Shown here: piece after piece, positions 41,915-51,994 of the stretch
How the letters are laid out: every line of letters starts with the position of its first letter
Numbering within the stretch: position 1 is the stretch's first letter
NCBI RefSeq assembly: GCF_003854895.1
Contig: NZ_CP033966.1
Coordinates: forward strand, 2,542,001 to 2,606,000
Direction: 5' to 3'
DNA length: 64,000 nucleotides
Source of the DNA: Pigmentiphaga sp. H8
Lineage (GTDB): Bacteria > Pseudomonadota > Gammaproteobacteria > Burkholderiales > Burkholderiaceae_B
Notes under the pieces: generated by a model
Databases searched by the model: none
What the model saw: the letters and a program-made list of their open reading frames with translations, nothing else
Told to the model about the DNA's origin: nothing
Translations under genes and position numbers: made by a program

Positions 41915-44035
41915 ATGTCTTCATTCGCTCTGGACCGCCTGCTGCGGCCCAAGTCGATCGCCGTGGTCGGAGCTTCGCCCGAGCCGGGGTCGGTCAGCGG
42001 CCTGCTGCTGGCCAACCTGCAGCGCTTCGGCTATGCCGGGCAGCTGCACCTGGTCAGCCGCAGCCGGGACGAGGTCAACGGCATCCGCTGTTTCAAGTCC
42101 ATCGATGAATTGCCGGAAGGCGTGGACGTGGCCGTGCTGGTGGTGCCGCAGGTGGCGGTGGCCGATTCGGTCGCGGCCTGCGGGCGCCGGGGCGTGGGCG
42201 CGGCGGTGGTATTCGCCTCGGGTTTTGCCGAAATGGGCGACGAAGGCCGGGCCGCGCAAGAAGCCATGGCTGCCATCGCGCACCGCCATGGCGTGGCCGT
42301 CCTGGGGCCCAACTGCCTGGGGTTCATCAATTTCGCGGACGCCGTTCCGCTGACCTTCGAGCCGGTGCAGCCGGCGCCGGTCCGCACCGGCCCGCGCATC
42401 GGTATCGTGGCCCAGAGCGGCGCGATGAACGGCAACCTGCGCCAGGCGTTCCTGGGGCGCGGGCTGGGGGTCTCGTTCTCGATCTCGACCGGCAACGAAG
42501 CGGTGCTGGGCGCGGAGGACTTCCTGTCCGCGCTGGTCGACGCGCCCGACGTGGATGCCTTCGCGGTGTTCGTCGAAATGCTGCGCAAGCCGGCCGAATT
42601 CCTGCGCGTGGCGCGCCGCGCGCGCGAGCTGGGCAAGCCCGTCGTGCTGATGCACCCGGGCCGCAGCCAGCGCGCTCGCGAGGCGGCCAGGTCGCACACG
42701 GGCGCGTTGGCGGGCGATCACCAGGTCATGCGCACGCTGGTCGAGCGCGAAGGCGTGGTGGTGGTCGACAGCATGGACGAAATGTTCGATGTGACGGCCA
42801 TCCTCGCGCGCTACCCGCGGCCCGTGACCGAGGGCAGGGCGGCCGTGGCCTCGAACTCGGGCGCGCTGCGCGGACTGGCGCTGGATTTCTGCGAAGACAT
42901 CGGCCTGCAACTGGCCGATTTCCAGCCCGCCACGATGCAGGCCTTGTCGCAGATCCTGCCGGACTTCATGGCGCCCGACAATCCGCTGGACCTGACGGCG
43001 ATCGGCATGCAGAAGCCGGAGATCTTCGGGCTGTCGGCGCAGGCCATCCTGGACGATCCCGGCGTGGGCAGCCTGATCATGCCGCTGATGGGCGGTTCGC
43101 CCGCGCAGCAAATGGCCAAGGCGGAATCGCTGTTGCCGGTGATGCAGGCATCGCGCAAGCCGGTGTGCTTCGTCATCATGGGCGACAGCGGCCCGCTGGG
43201 CAACGAATTCCTGGAGCGGGTCCATGCGAGCGGCATGCCGTTCCTGCGGTCGCCCGACCGCGCCATGCGAGCCATGGCGCACGTGCATCGCTACGGACGC
43301 CTGCATGCCGAGGCGGCCGAACGCAGCGGGGAAGAATCCGGCCTGCGCCGCGACGATCTTCAGCCGGGGCCGCTGGCCGAATTCAAAGGCAAGCAATGGC
43401 TGCGCGAACTGGGCATCGCCACGCCCCGGGGCGGGCTGGCCCGCACGCCGGCCGAGGCCGAGGCGCTGGCGCGCGAGATCGGCTATCCGGTGGTGCTCAA
43501 GGCCCAGGCCGACACGCTCATGCACAAGAGCGACGTGGGCGGCGTGGCGGTCAACCTGCGCGATGCCCAGGCGCTGGGCGATGCGTGGCAGCGCATCCAA
43601 TCCTCGGTGGCCCGGCATTGCCCGGATATCGCGCTGGACGGCATGCTGGTCGAGGCCATGTCCAGCCCCGGCCTGGAACTGGTGGTGGGGGGGCGCCGCG
43701 ATCCCAATTGGGGCGTGGTGACGCTGGTGGGGCTGGGCGGGATATGGATCGAGGCCTTGCACGACGTACGCCTTTTGCCGCCCGACCTGACCGAGGCGCA
43801 GATCATGCGTGAACTGCAGCGCCTGAAGGGCGCCAGGCTGTTGGCCGGCCTGCGCGGCGCGCCGCCGGTGGACGTGGCGGCGGTCGCGGCGGTGGTGCGG
43901 CGCCTGTCCGCCCTGATGCTGGCCAATCCCGGGATCGCGGAGATCGACATCAATCCGCTGATCGCCTTGCCCGCGGGCAAGGGCGTCGTGGCCCTGGACG
44001 CGCTGTTCGTCATGGATGCGGCGCCAGCGCCCTGA
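41915..44035 (+). CDS. ADP-forming acyl-CoA synthetase, probable hydroxycinnamate-CoA ligase
   Basis: A 706-residue fusion of the two subunits of the NDP-forming acyl-CoA synthetase family: CoA-binding domain (about 8-130, SIAVVGASPEPGSVSGLLLANL), succinyl-CoA-ligase-like domain with the phosphohistidine region SHTGALAG (H261), and a C-terminal ATP-grasp domain (from about 485, LGIATPRGG and VVLKAQADTLMHKSDVGGV). It activates a carboxylic acid using ATP to give ADP. Paired with the hydratase/lyase it most likely makes feruloyl- or coumaroyl-CoA, as described for Sphingobium FerA; many other bacteria use an unrelated AMP-forming ligase. Starts 21 bases after ech. Confidence 0.8.
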   Translation: MSSFALDRLLRPKSIAVVGASPEPGSVSGLLLANLQRFGYAGQLHLVSRSRDEVNGIRCFKSIDELPEGVDVAVLVVPQVAVADSVAACGRRGVGAAVVFASGFAEMGDEGRAAQEAMAAIAHRHGVAVLGPNCLGFINFADAVPLTFEPVQPAPVRTGPRIGIVAQSGAMNGNLRQAFLGRGLGVSFSISTGNEAVLGAEDFLSALVDAPDVDAFAVFVEMLRKPAEFLRVARRARELGKPVVLMHPGRSQRAREAARSHTGALAGDHQVMRTLVEREGVVVVDSMDEMFDVTAILARYPRPVTEGRAAVASNSGALRGLALDFCEDIGLQLADFQPATMQALSQILPDFMAPDNPLDLTAIGMQKPEIFGLSAQAILDDPGVGSLIMPLMGGSPAQQMAKAESLLPVMQASRKPVCFVIMGDSGPLGNEFLERVHASGMPFLRSPDRAMRAMAHVHRYGRLHAEAAERSGEESGLRRDDLQPGPLAEFKGKQWLRELGIATPRGGLARTPAEAEALAREIGYPVVLKAQADTLMHKSDVGGVAVNLRDAQALGDAWQRIQSSVARHCPDIALDGMLVEAMSSPGLELVVGGRRDPNWGVVTLVGLGGIWIEALHDVRLLPPDLTEAQIMRELQRLKGARLLAGLRGAPPVDVAAVAAVVRRLSALMLANPGIAEIDINPLIALPAGKGVVALDALFVMDAAPAP

Positions 44036-44065
44036 GGGCGCCGTGCCGCCACGGAGAGCAATCTT

Positions 44066-45229
44066 ATGTCGTCATTCGATAGCGAGACCTTTCCTCAGTT
44101 GATGGACACGGTCGAGCGCTTCATCCGCCAACGCCTGATGCCGCTGGAGCGGCAGGTGGAGGAAAAGGAGGAGGTGCCGCCCGAGGTCATCGAGGAAATG
44201 AAGCAAATGGGCCTGTTCGGCCTGGGGATTCCCGAGGCCTACGGCGGTTGCGAACTGGACCTGATGCAGGAATTGCAGGTGCAGATGGCCTTCAGCTATA
44301 CCTCGCCGGCCTTCCGGCTGGTGTTCTGGCCCAACGTGGGCATAGGCAGCAAGGGCCTGGTGCTGGCCGGCACCGAGGAGCAGAAGCGGAAGTATCTGCC
44401 GGGCCTGGCCAGCGGTGAACTGCGCGCGGCATTCTGCCTGACCGAACCCGACGCCGGTTCGGACGCGGCCAGCCTGAAGACGCGTGCCGAACGGGACGGC
44501 GACATGCTGGTCATCAACGGCACCAAGCGTTTCATTACCAACGCCACGCGTGCCCATGTCTTTACCGTCATGGCGCGCACCGACCCGTCCCGTCCGGGCG
44601 CGGCCGGCATCAGCGCCATTCTGGTCGATCGCGATACCCCGGGGCTGCACATAGGCAAGTCCGAGAAGAAGCTGGGCCAGCGCGGCTCGCCCATCAGCGA
44701 CGTGATCTTCGAGAACGTGCGGGTGCCGGTATCCAACGTGATAGGCGGCGAGGCCGCGCTGGGCCAGGGCTTCAGGATCGCCATGCAGGTGTTGGATCAT
44801 GGCCGCATCAGCGTGGCGGCCTCGGGGCTGGGCATGGCCCGCCGGCTGATCGACGAGGCGGCGCGCTACGCGGTGCAGCGCAAGCAGTTCGGCCAGCCGA
44901 TCTCCGAATTCCAGCTGATACAGGCCATGCTGGCGGATTCCGAAACCGAATACCTGGCGGGACATGCCCTGGTGATGCAGGCGGGCCAGGCCCTGGCGCG
45001 CGGCGAAGACGTGCGCAACCAGGCGGCGGCCGCCAAGTACTTCTGTTCGGAAGCGCTGTCGCGCATCGCCGACCGCGCCCTGCAGATCCACGGCGGTTCG
45101 GGCTACGTGGCTGACCACCACGTCGAACGCCTGTACCGCGATGCCCGGGCGCTGCGCATCTACGAGGGCACCAGCCAGGTCCTGCAACTGGTGATCGCCC
45201 GCACGATGCTCAAGCGCTACCAGGATTGA
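44066..45229 (+). CDS. Acyl-CoA dehydrogenase
   Basis: A 387-residue FAD-dependent acyl-CoA dehydrogenase. CLTEPDAGSDAASLKT lines the flavin site, RKQFGQPISEFQLIQAMLAD is the family helix, and the catalytic base is probably E367 in RIYEGTSQV, the position used by short- and medium-chain enzymes. In this operon it could desaturate a phenylpropanoyl-CoA (for example dihydroferuloyl-CoA) to the cinnamoyl-CoA that the hydratase/lyase cleaves. This is inference. It starts 30 bases after the CoA ligase. Confidence 0.85.
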   Translation: MSSFDSETFPQLMDTVERFIRQRLMPLERQVEEKEEVPPEVIEEMKQMGLFGLGIPEAYGGCELDLMQELQVQMAFSYTSPAFRLVFWPNVGIGSKGLVLAGTEEQKRKYLPGLASGELRAAFCLTEPDAGSDAASLKTRAERDGDMLVINGTKRFITNATRAHVFTVMARTDPSRPGAAGISAILVDRDTPGLHIGKSEKKLGQRGSPISDVIFENVRVPVSNVIGGEAALGQGFRIAMQVLDHGRISVAASGLGMARRLIDEAARYAVQRKQFGQPISEFQLIQAMLADSETEYLAGHALVMQAGQALARGEDVRNQAAAAKYFCSEALSRIADRALQIHGGSGYVADHHVERLYRDARALRIYEGTSQVLQLVIARTMLKRYQD

Positions 45230-45235
45230 GCCCGC

Positions 45236-45255
45236 TTTTCGAGACTTATCGAAAA
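45236..45255. promoter_or_regulatory. Perfect inverted repeat between acyl-CoA dehydrogenase and molybdenum hydroxylase genes
   Basis: TTTTCGA-GACTTA-TCGAAAA, 7-bp arms with a 6-base spacer, six bases after the dehydrogenase stop. It is AT-rich and has no T tract, so an operator seems likelier than a terminator. The 141-base gap (45230-45370) is the longest inside this gene run and may hold a second promoter for the molybdenum hydroxylase genes. Confidence 0.45.
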
Positions 45256-45370
45256 TGCTTGTGAGACCATCGCAAACCCGTGTTTCAGCCTTTGCGGTGT
45301 TTCTTCTACAGTTAGCGGGGATCAGGCGGCGCGGCATGTCGCGGCCGCCCACGATAATGACGGAGACGAT

Positions 45371-46162
<792 letters not shown>

Positions 46163-46205
46163 ATCGCGGACGGCCCGGAACGAGGCCGAGCAAGGTGGAG
46201 AAGTC

Positions 46206-46661
46206 ATGGAACTGAAAGGATCGCATACGCTGCGGGCGCCCCGCGAACGGGTGTGGGAATACCTGAATACCCCGGAAATCCTGCAGGCATGCGTGCCCGG
46301 CTGCGAATCATTCAATGCCGGACAGGCGCAGGACGAGTACGCCGCCGTGGTGGTGGCCGCCATCGGTCCGGTGAAGGCGCGCTTCAAGGGGACCCTGAGC
46401 ATCGCCGACAAGCGCGCGCCGCTGGGCTATCGCATCATCGGCCAGGGCGACGGCGGCATCGCCGGCTTCGGCAAGATGGTGGCCGACGTCGAGCTGGCCG
46501 AAGACGGGGAGACCACGGTACTGACCTACGTGGCCCAGGCGCAGGTCGGCGGCAAGCTGGCGCAGATAGGCGCGCGGCTGGTGGGCTCGATCGTCAACAA
46601 GATGGCGGCCGAATTCTTCGAGCGCTTCAGCGTCAAGGTGGAAGAGAAGGTCGCGCCATGA
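46206..46661 (+). CDS. CoxG-like SRPBCC protein
   Basis: A 151-residue START/SRPBCC-fold protein of the carbon monoxide dehydrogenase subunit G family, beginning MELKGSHTLRAPRERVWEYLNTPEIL and containing CVPGCES and GKLAQIGARLV. CoxG-like proteins accompany molybdenum hydroxylases and have been linked to membrane attachment or maturation rather than to catalysis. Its stop overlaps the start of the small-subunit gene (ATGA at 46658-46661). Confidence 0.85.
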   Translation: MELKGSHTLRAPRERVWEYLNTPEILQACVPGCESFNAGQAQDEYAAVVVAAIGPVKARFKGTLSIADKRAPLGYRIIGQGDGGIAGFGKMVADVELAEDGETTVLTYVAQAQVGGKLAQIGARLVGSIVNKMAAEFFERFSVKVEEKVAP

Positions 46662-47155
46662 TCCGGGTGGAATTGCGGGTGAACGGCGAGGCGGTCAGCC
46701 GCGAGGTCGACGACCGTACCTTGCTGGTGGAGTTGCTGCGGTATGAACTGGGCCTGACCGGCACCCACGTTGGCTGCGACACCAGCCAGTGCGGCGCCTG
46801 CACGGTCAAGCTCGACGGCGCCGCGGTCAAGTCGTGCGCGGTGCTGGCCGCGCAGGCCAGCGGCGGCGAGGTACTGACCGTGGAAGGGTTGTCGACGCCG
46901 CAGCAACTGGGCGAAGTGCCCGCGGCCTTCGTCGCCTGCCACGGCCTGCAATGCGGCTTCTGTACGCCGGGCATGATGATGGCCATCGATTACTACCTGG
47001 ACACGGATGGTTCGCTGGACGACGAACGCATCCATCAGGCCCTGGAAGGCAACATCTGCCGCTGTACCGGCTACGTCAACATCATCGAGGCGGTCAAGCA
47101 CGCGGCCCACGCCCGTATCGAGGCGGGCAAGCCGGTCGGGAGGCAGCATGGATAG
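46658..47155 (+). CDS. Molybdenum hydroxylase, [2Fe-2S] small subunit
   Basis: A 165-residue subunit with two iron-sulfur clusters. The plant-type N-terminal cluster is bound by C40, C45, C48 and C60; the second, in the helical domain, by C99, C102, C134 and C136 (CGFC and CRC). It relays electrons from the molybdenum site to FAD. All eight ligands are present, so the enzyme should be functional. It overlaps both neighbours (four bases with the CoxG-like gene, eight with the large subunit). Confidence 0.92.
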   Translation: MIRVELRVNGEAVSREVDDRTLLVELLRYELGLTGTHVGCDTSQCGACTVKLDGAAVKSCAVLAAQASGGEVLTVEGLSTPQQLGEVPAAFVACHGLQCGFCTPGMMMAIDYYLDTDGSLDDERIHQALEGNICRCTGYVNIIEAVKHAAHARIEAGKPVGRQHG

Positions 47156-49508
47156 CCGACTGGTCGGCCAGCCGCGTCCGCGCGCCGAAGACCAGCGCCT
47201 GGTGCGCGGCCAGGGGCGCTATACCGACGACATGAATCTGCCCGGCCAGGCCTATGGCGCGTTCGTGCGGGCCACCCACGCCCATGCGGTCATCCGCGGC
47301 ATCGACATCGAGGCGGCTTCGCAGGCGCCCGGCGTGATCGCCGTGCTGCGCGGCCAGGATTACCTGGATGACGGCTTGCGCGGCATGGACCACATTCCCA
47401 ATCCGGCCGACGCCGTCGCCTTCAAGGAACGGGCCTTTCCGGATTCGCTTACCGGCAGCGTTTTCAACCAGCGGCACCTGCCGCTGGTGGTGGATCGCGT
47501 GCGCCATGTGGGCGAGCCGATCGTGCTGGTGGTGGCGCGCAGCGCGCGCGAGGCGCGTGACGCCTGCGAAATGGTGCTGATCGACTATGACCCCCTGCCG
47601 GCCGTGGTGGACGCGGTGCAGGCGATGGACGAAGGGGCGCCGCAATTGTGGGACGGCGCTGCGCGCAACCTGTGCTTCCAGGCCCGGGTAGGCGATGAGG
47701 CGGCGGTGCGCGAGGCCTTCGCCCGCGCCCATCGCGTCGTGCGTCGGGAGTTCCGCAACAGCCGCATCGTCAATTGCCAGATGGAGCCGCGCTCGGCGCT
47801 GGGCAGCTTCGACGCAGGTTCCGGCGAATACCTGCTGATCTCGGGCAGCCAGGGCGTGACGCGCCAGCAGATGTGCATCGCCGATGCCTTGGGGATACCC
47901 CCGGCGAAATTGCGGGTGGTGTCGCCCGACGTGGGCGGCGGCTTCGGTCCGCGCAGTTGCGTGAATCCCGATCAGCTCGCGGTGCTGTGGGCCGCGCGCA
48001 GGGTAGGGCAGCCGGTGAAATGGACCAGCGACCGCAACGAGGCCTTTCTGTCGGACTACCAGGGGCGCGACCAGGTCATACGGGCGGCCATCGCATTCGA
48101 CGAGGAAGGGCGCATCCTTGGCATCGACAACGAGATCATCGGCAACGTCGGCGCACATACCGTCTCGTACGTGCCGCTGGCCAATGGCTCGCGCATCATG
48201 ACCACGGTCTACCACGTGCCCGCGGCCACAGCCTTGCTGTCCGCGGTGCTTACGAACACGCCGCCTACCGGCCCCTACCGGGGCGCGGGCCGTCCCGAGG
48301 CCACGCACGTGATGGAGCGCATGCTGGACGTCGCCGCCGACGAGATGGGCATGGACCGCATCGAACTGCGCCGGCGCAATCTGATCCAGCCGTCGCAGAT
48401 GCCTTATCGCAGTCCCATGGGGCTGACCTACGACAGCGGCGGTTTTGCCGCCAACATGGAGCGCGCCCTGCTCGTGTCGCAATGGAGCGAGGCGCCGGCG
48501 CGCAAGCGCGAGGCGCAGTCGCGCGGCAAGCTGCTGGGCACGGGCCTGGCCAACTACGTGGAATCGCCGGTCGGCGCGCCGCGCGAGCGCATCGAAATCA
48601 CCATAGGCGCCGATGGCCGCGTCGACTTCGTGGTCGGCACGCAAAGCACGGGGCAGGGCCACGAGACCAGCTTCGTGCAGGTGCTGGCCGACGAACTGGG
48701 CGTGCCGTTCGAAGCCGTCACCATGCGCACCGGCGATTCGCTCTTCGTCAAGGTGGGGGGCGGTTCGCATTCGGATCGTTCCATGCGGCTGGTGGGGCAT
48801 CTGCTGTTGCAGGCCGGCGAACAATTGCGGGCGGCGGCGCTGACGGCCGCGGCATCGATGTGGGGCATCGACGCGCAGGGGCTGCGCTATGCGGGTGGCC
48901 GGGTGCGCGACGAAGCCGGGCAACGCGAGGCCGGCCTGGGCGAGATCGCGGCCCATATCGAGCGCGCCGGCATGCCCGGTCATCCGGAGGAACACCGCTT
49001 CTTCGCCGCCGCCGAGTTCAATGGCCGCATCGCCGCCCATCCCACGGGCACGGCCGTCTGCGAGCTGGAGATCGATCCGGAAACCGGCGACGTGGAGATC
49101 GTGCGCTACACCTCCATCGACGACGTGGGACGCCCGATCAATCCGCTCATCGTCGAAGGCCAGGTGCATGGCGGCCTGGCGCAGGGCATAGGACAGGCCT
49201 TTCTCGAGGACTACCACGTCGATCCGGAAAGCGGACAGATCTTCAGCGGTTCGTACATGGACTACGGCGTGGCGCGGGCGGGGGCGATCCCGCGGCGCTT
49301 CGACGTGGAACTGACCGAAGACCGCACCCACGGCAACGCGCTGGGGGTGAAAGGCGGCGGCGAGAGCGGCATCACGCCTGCCACGGCCGCCATCTTCAAC
49401 GCGCTGGCCGATGCGCTGCGCGACATCACGCACGAGGAATTGCCCATGCCGGCCACGCCCGCCGCGATCTGGTCGGCCCTACAACGCGCACAGGAAGCAC
49501 GGTCATGA
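47148..49508 (+). CDS. Molybdenum hydroxylase, molybdopterin-binding large subunit
   Basis: A 786-residue catalytic subunit. The cofactor segments GGGFGPRS (about 263-270) and PYRGAGRPE (about 375-385), and the active-site Glu in KGGGESGITPA (near 739), are present. The PYRGAGR form is that of xanthine/aldehyde-oxidase-type enzymes, not the Cys-containing loop of true CO dehydrogenase. It should hydroxylate an aromatic carbon or oxidise an aldehyde with water as the oxygen source. Behind a hydroxycinnamoyl-CoA lyase, vanillin or 4-hydroxybenzaldehyde are attractive substrates, unproven. Start 47148 follows GGGAGGCAGC. Confidence 0.88.
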   Translation: MDSRLVGQPRPRAEDQRLVRGQGRYTDDMNLPGQAYGAFVRATHAHAVIRGIDIEAASQAPGVIAVLRGQDYLDDGLRGMDHIPNPADAVAFKERAFPDSLTGSVFNQRHLPLVVDRVRHVGEPIVLVVARSAREARDACEMVLIDYDPLPAVVDAVQAMDEGAPQLWDGAARNLCFQARVGDEAAVREAFARAHRVVRREFRNSRIVNCQMEPRSALGSFDAGSGEYLLISGSQGVTRQQMCIADALGIPPAKLRVVSPDVGGGFGPRSCVNPDQLAVLWAARRVGQPVKWTSDRNEAFLSDYQGRDQVIRAAIAFDEEGRILGIDNEIIGNVGAHTVSYVPLANGSRIMTTVYHVPAATALLSAVLTNTPPTGPYRGAGRPEATHVMERMLDVAADEMGMDRIELRRRNLIQPSQMPYRSPMGLTYDSGGFAANMERALLVSQWSEAPARKREAQSRGKLLGTGLANYVESPVGAPRERIEITIGADGRVDFVVGTQSTGQGHETSFVQVLADELGVPFEAVTMRTGDSLFVKVGGGSHSDRSMRLVGHLLLQAGEQLRAAALTAAASMWGIDAQGLRYAGGRVRDEAGQREAGLGEIAAHIERAGMPGHPEEHRFFAAAEFNGRIAAHPTGTAVCELEIDPETGDVEIVRYTSIDDVGRPINPLIVEGQVHGGLAQGIGQAFLEDYHVDPESGQIFSGSYMDYGVARAGAIPRRFDVELTEDRTHGNALGVKGGGESGITPATAAIFNALADALRDITHEELPMPATPAAIWSALQRAQEARS

Positions 49509-50239
49509 GCGAACCGGTACGGATGCACAGCCACGAGGGCTTGCTGGACATCGTGTTGAATACCCCCGCAAACGGCAACCTGATGAGCGCCGAGATGGGG
49601 AGCCTGATCATCGATGCCGTCTCCAACCTGGACGAGCAGATCCGCTTGATCCGCCTGTCGGGCGAGGGCGAGGATTTCTGCGCCGGGCGGGTCTCGCCCA
49701 TGCCCAAGCCGGGCTCGACACCGACCGGCGAGGCCCTGCGGCGCAATGTGGCGATGCCGGCGCTCGCGCTGTACGACGCGCTCAAGACGGCGCCGGTGCC
49801 GGTGCTGTCCGTCGTGCATGGCAAGGCCTACGGTGTCGGCTGCGCCCTGGCGGGTGTGTGCGACATCACGCTGGCTGCCGACGACGCAAGCTTCCAGATT
49901 CCCGAGATGGAGCGCGACATTCCTCCTGCCCTGGTGATGTCGGCATTGATCGGCCGGGTACCGATGAAAACGATTGCGCGCATGGTGCTGACGCGAGACC
50001 TGGTGGGGGCGCGCGAGGCCTGGCAGGCCGGCTTGGCCAGCGAGGTCGTCCCGCGCGCCGAGCTGCGGTCGCGGGCCGACCAGATCGCGGCCACGATCCT
50101 GACGTGCAGCCCGGTCACGGTGCGCGCGGTCAAGCAATTCATGGAGCTGGCGCCGGGACTGCCGGTAGGCACCTCCAGCAGCCTCGCCGGGCACCTGTCC
50201 GGCACCGCGCTATCGGCCAAGTTCGAACGGCCGGCGTGA
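49505..50239 (+). CDS. Enoyl-CoA hydratase/isomerase family protein
   Basis: A 244-residue crotonase-fold protein. The oxyanion-hole segments (GEGEDFCAGRVSP and GKAYGVGCALAGVCD) are present, with FQIPEMERDIPP supplying one acidic residue at the catalytic region. It is clearly different from the hydratase/lyase at 41051 and shares only the fold. The start overlaps the large-subunit stop (ATGA at 49505-49508). It may act on a later CoA intermediate of the same pathway; no specific reaction can be assigned. Confidence 0.75.
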   Translation: MSEPVRMHSHEGLLDIVLNTPANGNLMSAEMGSLIIDAVSNLDEQIRLIRLSGEGEDFCAGRVSPMPKPGSTPTGEALRRNVAMPALALYDALKTAPVPVLSVVHGKAYGVGCALAGVCDITLAADDASFQIPEMERDIPPALVMSALIGRVPMKTIARMVLTRDLVGAREAWQAGLASEVVPRAELRSRADQIAATILTCSPVTVRAVKQFMELAPGLPVGTSSSLAGHLSGTALSAKFERPA

Positions 50240-50268
50240 CGACACGCTTTCGAGAGGAGACGAAATCA

Positions 50269-51231
50269 ATGAAGAAGTGCCTTGCCGCGTTGGCCGCGAT
50301 CACCCTGATGGCCGGCGCGCCGGCCCTGGCCGCCGACTACCCCGTGCGGCCCGTGCGCATGTTGCTGGGATATCCCGCCGGTAGCGGCATCGACAACGTG
50401 GCGCGCCAGGTGGCCGCGGGATTGGAAAAGGAACTCGGCCAGCCGGTGGTGGTGGAAAACAAGGCCGGCGCGCTCGGCAACCTGGCGGCCGACTTCGTGG
50501 CCAAGGCGCCCGCCGACGGCTACACCATTCTGTTCACGCCTAACTCCACCCATGCGGCCAACGTCCATTTGTTCAAGAAGCTGCCCTTCGATCCCATCAA
50601 GGATTTCGCGCCGGTGGGCACGGTGGCCAGCCTGGGGTTCGTCCTGCTGGTGGCGCCCGAACACACCAAGGTCGACAACGTCGAGCAGTTGACCAGGCTG
50701 CTCAAGGATCAGCCCGGCAAGTATTCGTGGGGCAGCGGCAATGCCACGGGACAGGTGGCCGGAGAACTCTACAAGACGCTGGCCGGCGTCGATGCCGTCA
50801 ACGTGCCCTACAAGGGCGTGCCACCGGCCCTGACCGATCTGATCGGGGGGAGGGTGAGTTTCCTGTTCGCCGACGCGACACTGGCCATTCCCCAGCTCAA
50901 GGGGGGCCGCGTGAAGGCGCTGGCGGTTACGGGCAGCAAGCGGCCCACGTCGTTGCCCGATGTGCCCACCATGGCCGAAGCCGGCGTGAAAGGCTACGAC
51001 CTGGCGGGCTGGTTCGGCATTTTTCTGCCTGCCAATCCGCCCGAGGCCGTGCGCAAGACGCTGAGCGCCGCACTGCTCAAGGTTACCAGCAGCCCCGAGA
51101 TGGCCCGCTTCCTGCGCGGCATCGGCGCCGAGCCCCTGAGTGGAGGTCCGGACGACCTGGCGCGGGTGGTGGCGGTCGACACCGAGAAGTGGGGGCGCAT
51201 TATCCGCGCCGCGGGCATGTCCGTCGAATGA
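50269..51231 (+). CDS. Bug-family periplasmic receptor in the hydroxycinnamate/molybdenum hydroxylase operon
   Basis: A 320-residue Bug protein: signal peptide to about residue 22 (ALAAD), then PVRPVRMLLGYPAGSGIDN and ENKAGALGNLAADF. The pocket loop GYPAGSGID differs from the more common PFPPGG form, which suggests another ligand class. The ATG at 50269 follows AGAGGAGACG. Embedded between the crotonase (29-base gap) and an SDR whose start overlaps its stop. Likely an importer component for the acid consumed by this operon. Confidence 0.85.
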   Translation: MKKCLAALAAITLMAGAPALAADYPVRPVRMLLGYPAGSGIDNVARQVAAGLEKELGQPVVVENKAGALGNLAADFVAKAPADGYTILFTPNSTHAANVHLFKKLPFDPIKDFAPVGTVASLGFVLLVAPEHTKVDNVEQLTRLLKDQPGKYSWGSGNATGQVAGELYKTLAGVDAVNVPYKGVPPALTDLIGGRVSFLFADATLAIPQLKGGRVKALAVTGSKRPTSLPDVPTMAEAGVKGYDLAGWFGIFLPANPPEAVRKTLSAALLKVTSSPEMARFLRGIGAEPLSGGPDDLARVVAVDTEKWGRIIRAAGMSVE

Positions 51232-51983
51232 CGAGCAGCGGACTGGCACGCATGCGGAGTCTTGAGGATCGCGTCGCGATCGTGACCGGCGCCAGTTCCG
51301 GCATAGGCCGGGCCGTGGCGGTGGCGTTCGGCCAGGCCGGCGCGCGCGTGGTGCTGGCCGCTCGCGGCCGGGACGCCCTGGACGAGACCGCACGGTTGGT
51401 ACGCGAGGCGGGCGGCGAAGCGCTTGCCTGCGTCGCCGATGTCGGCCGTGAAGACGATGTGGCGCAATTGTTCGCGGCGGCGCTTGCCGCCCATGGCAGC
51501 GTGGACGTGCTGGTCAACAACGCCGGCGTCACCACCAGCCAGCCTGTCGAGGACATGAGCCTGGATACCTGGCGCAGCGTCATCGACGTGAACCTGACCG
51601 GTGCTTTCCTTTGCAGCCGCGAGGCGTTTCGGGTCATGAAGCCGCGCCGCCAGGGCCGCATCATCAACATCGGCAGCGTGGCGGCCAAGGTGCCACGGCC
51701 GGACTCGGTGCCGTACACGACCACCAAGCACGGCTTGTCCGGCATGACCCATGCGCTGGCGCTGGACGGACGGGCGCACGGCATCGCGGTCAGCGTGCTG
51801 CACCCCGGCGTGACCGAGTCGGCGCTGGCCGCCAAGTCCGGCCGCAAGTTCGAACCCGGCGAGTTGATGAAGGCCGAGGACGTGGCCCGCGTCGTGCTGC
51901 TGATGGCCAGCCTGCCGCCCGAAGTGAATTTTTATGAAGGCACGATGTTTCCGCTGTCCATGCCTTTGCTGGGTAGAGGCTAA
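51228..51983 (+). CDS. Short-chain dehydrogenase/reductase
   Basis: A 251-residue classical SDR: NAD(P)-binding GASSGIG at 21-27, NNAG near 97-100, and the active-site Tyr and Lys as Y163 and K167 in PYTTTKHG. It oxidises or reduces a hydroxyl/keto group of an unidentified intermediate. It ends the long plus-strand operon that begins at 41051, with a start overlapping the Bug stop (ATGA). A shorter start at 51252 is possible. One candidate role is oxidation of the beta-hydroxyl of a side-chain intermediate; this is speculative. Confidence 0.85.
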   Translation: MTSSGLARMRSLEDRVAIVTGASSGIGRAVAVAFGQAGARVVLAARGRDALDETARLVREAGGEALACVADVGREDDVAQLFAAALAAHGSVDVLVNNAGVTTSQPVEDMSLDTWRSVIDVNLTGAFLCSREAFRVMKPRRQGRIINIGSVAAKVPRPDSVPYTTTKHGLSGMTHALALDGRAHGIAVSVLHPGVTESALAAKSGRKFEPGELMKAEDVARVVLLMASLPPEVNFYEGTMFPLSMPLLGRG

Positions 51984-51994
51984 AATCCCGAGGC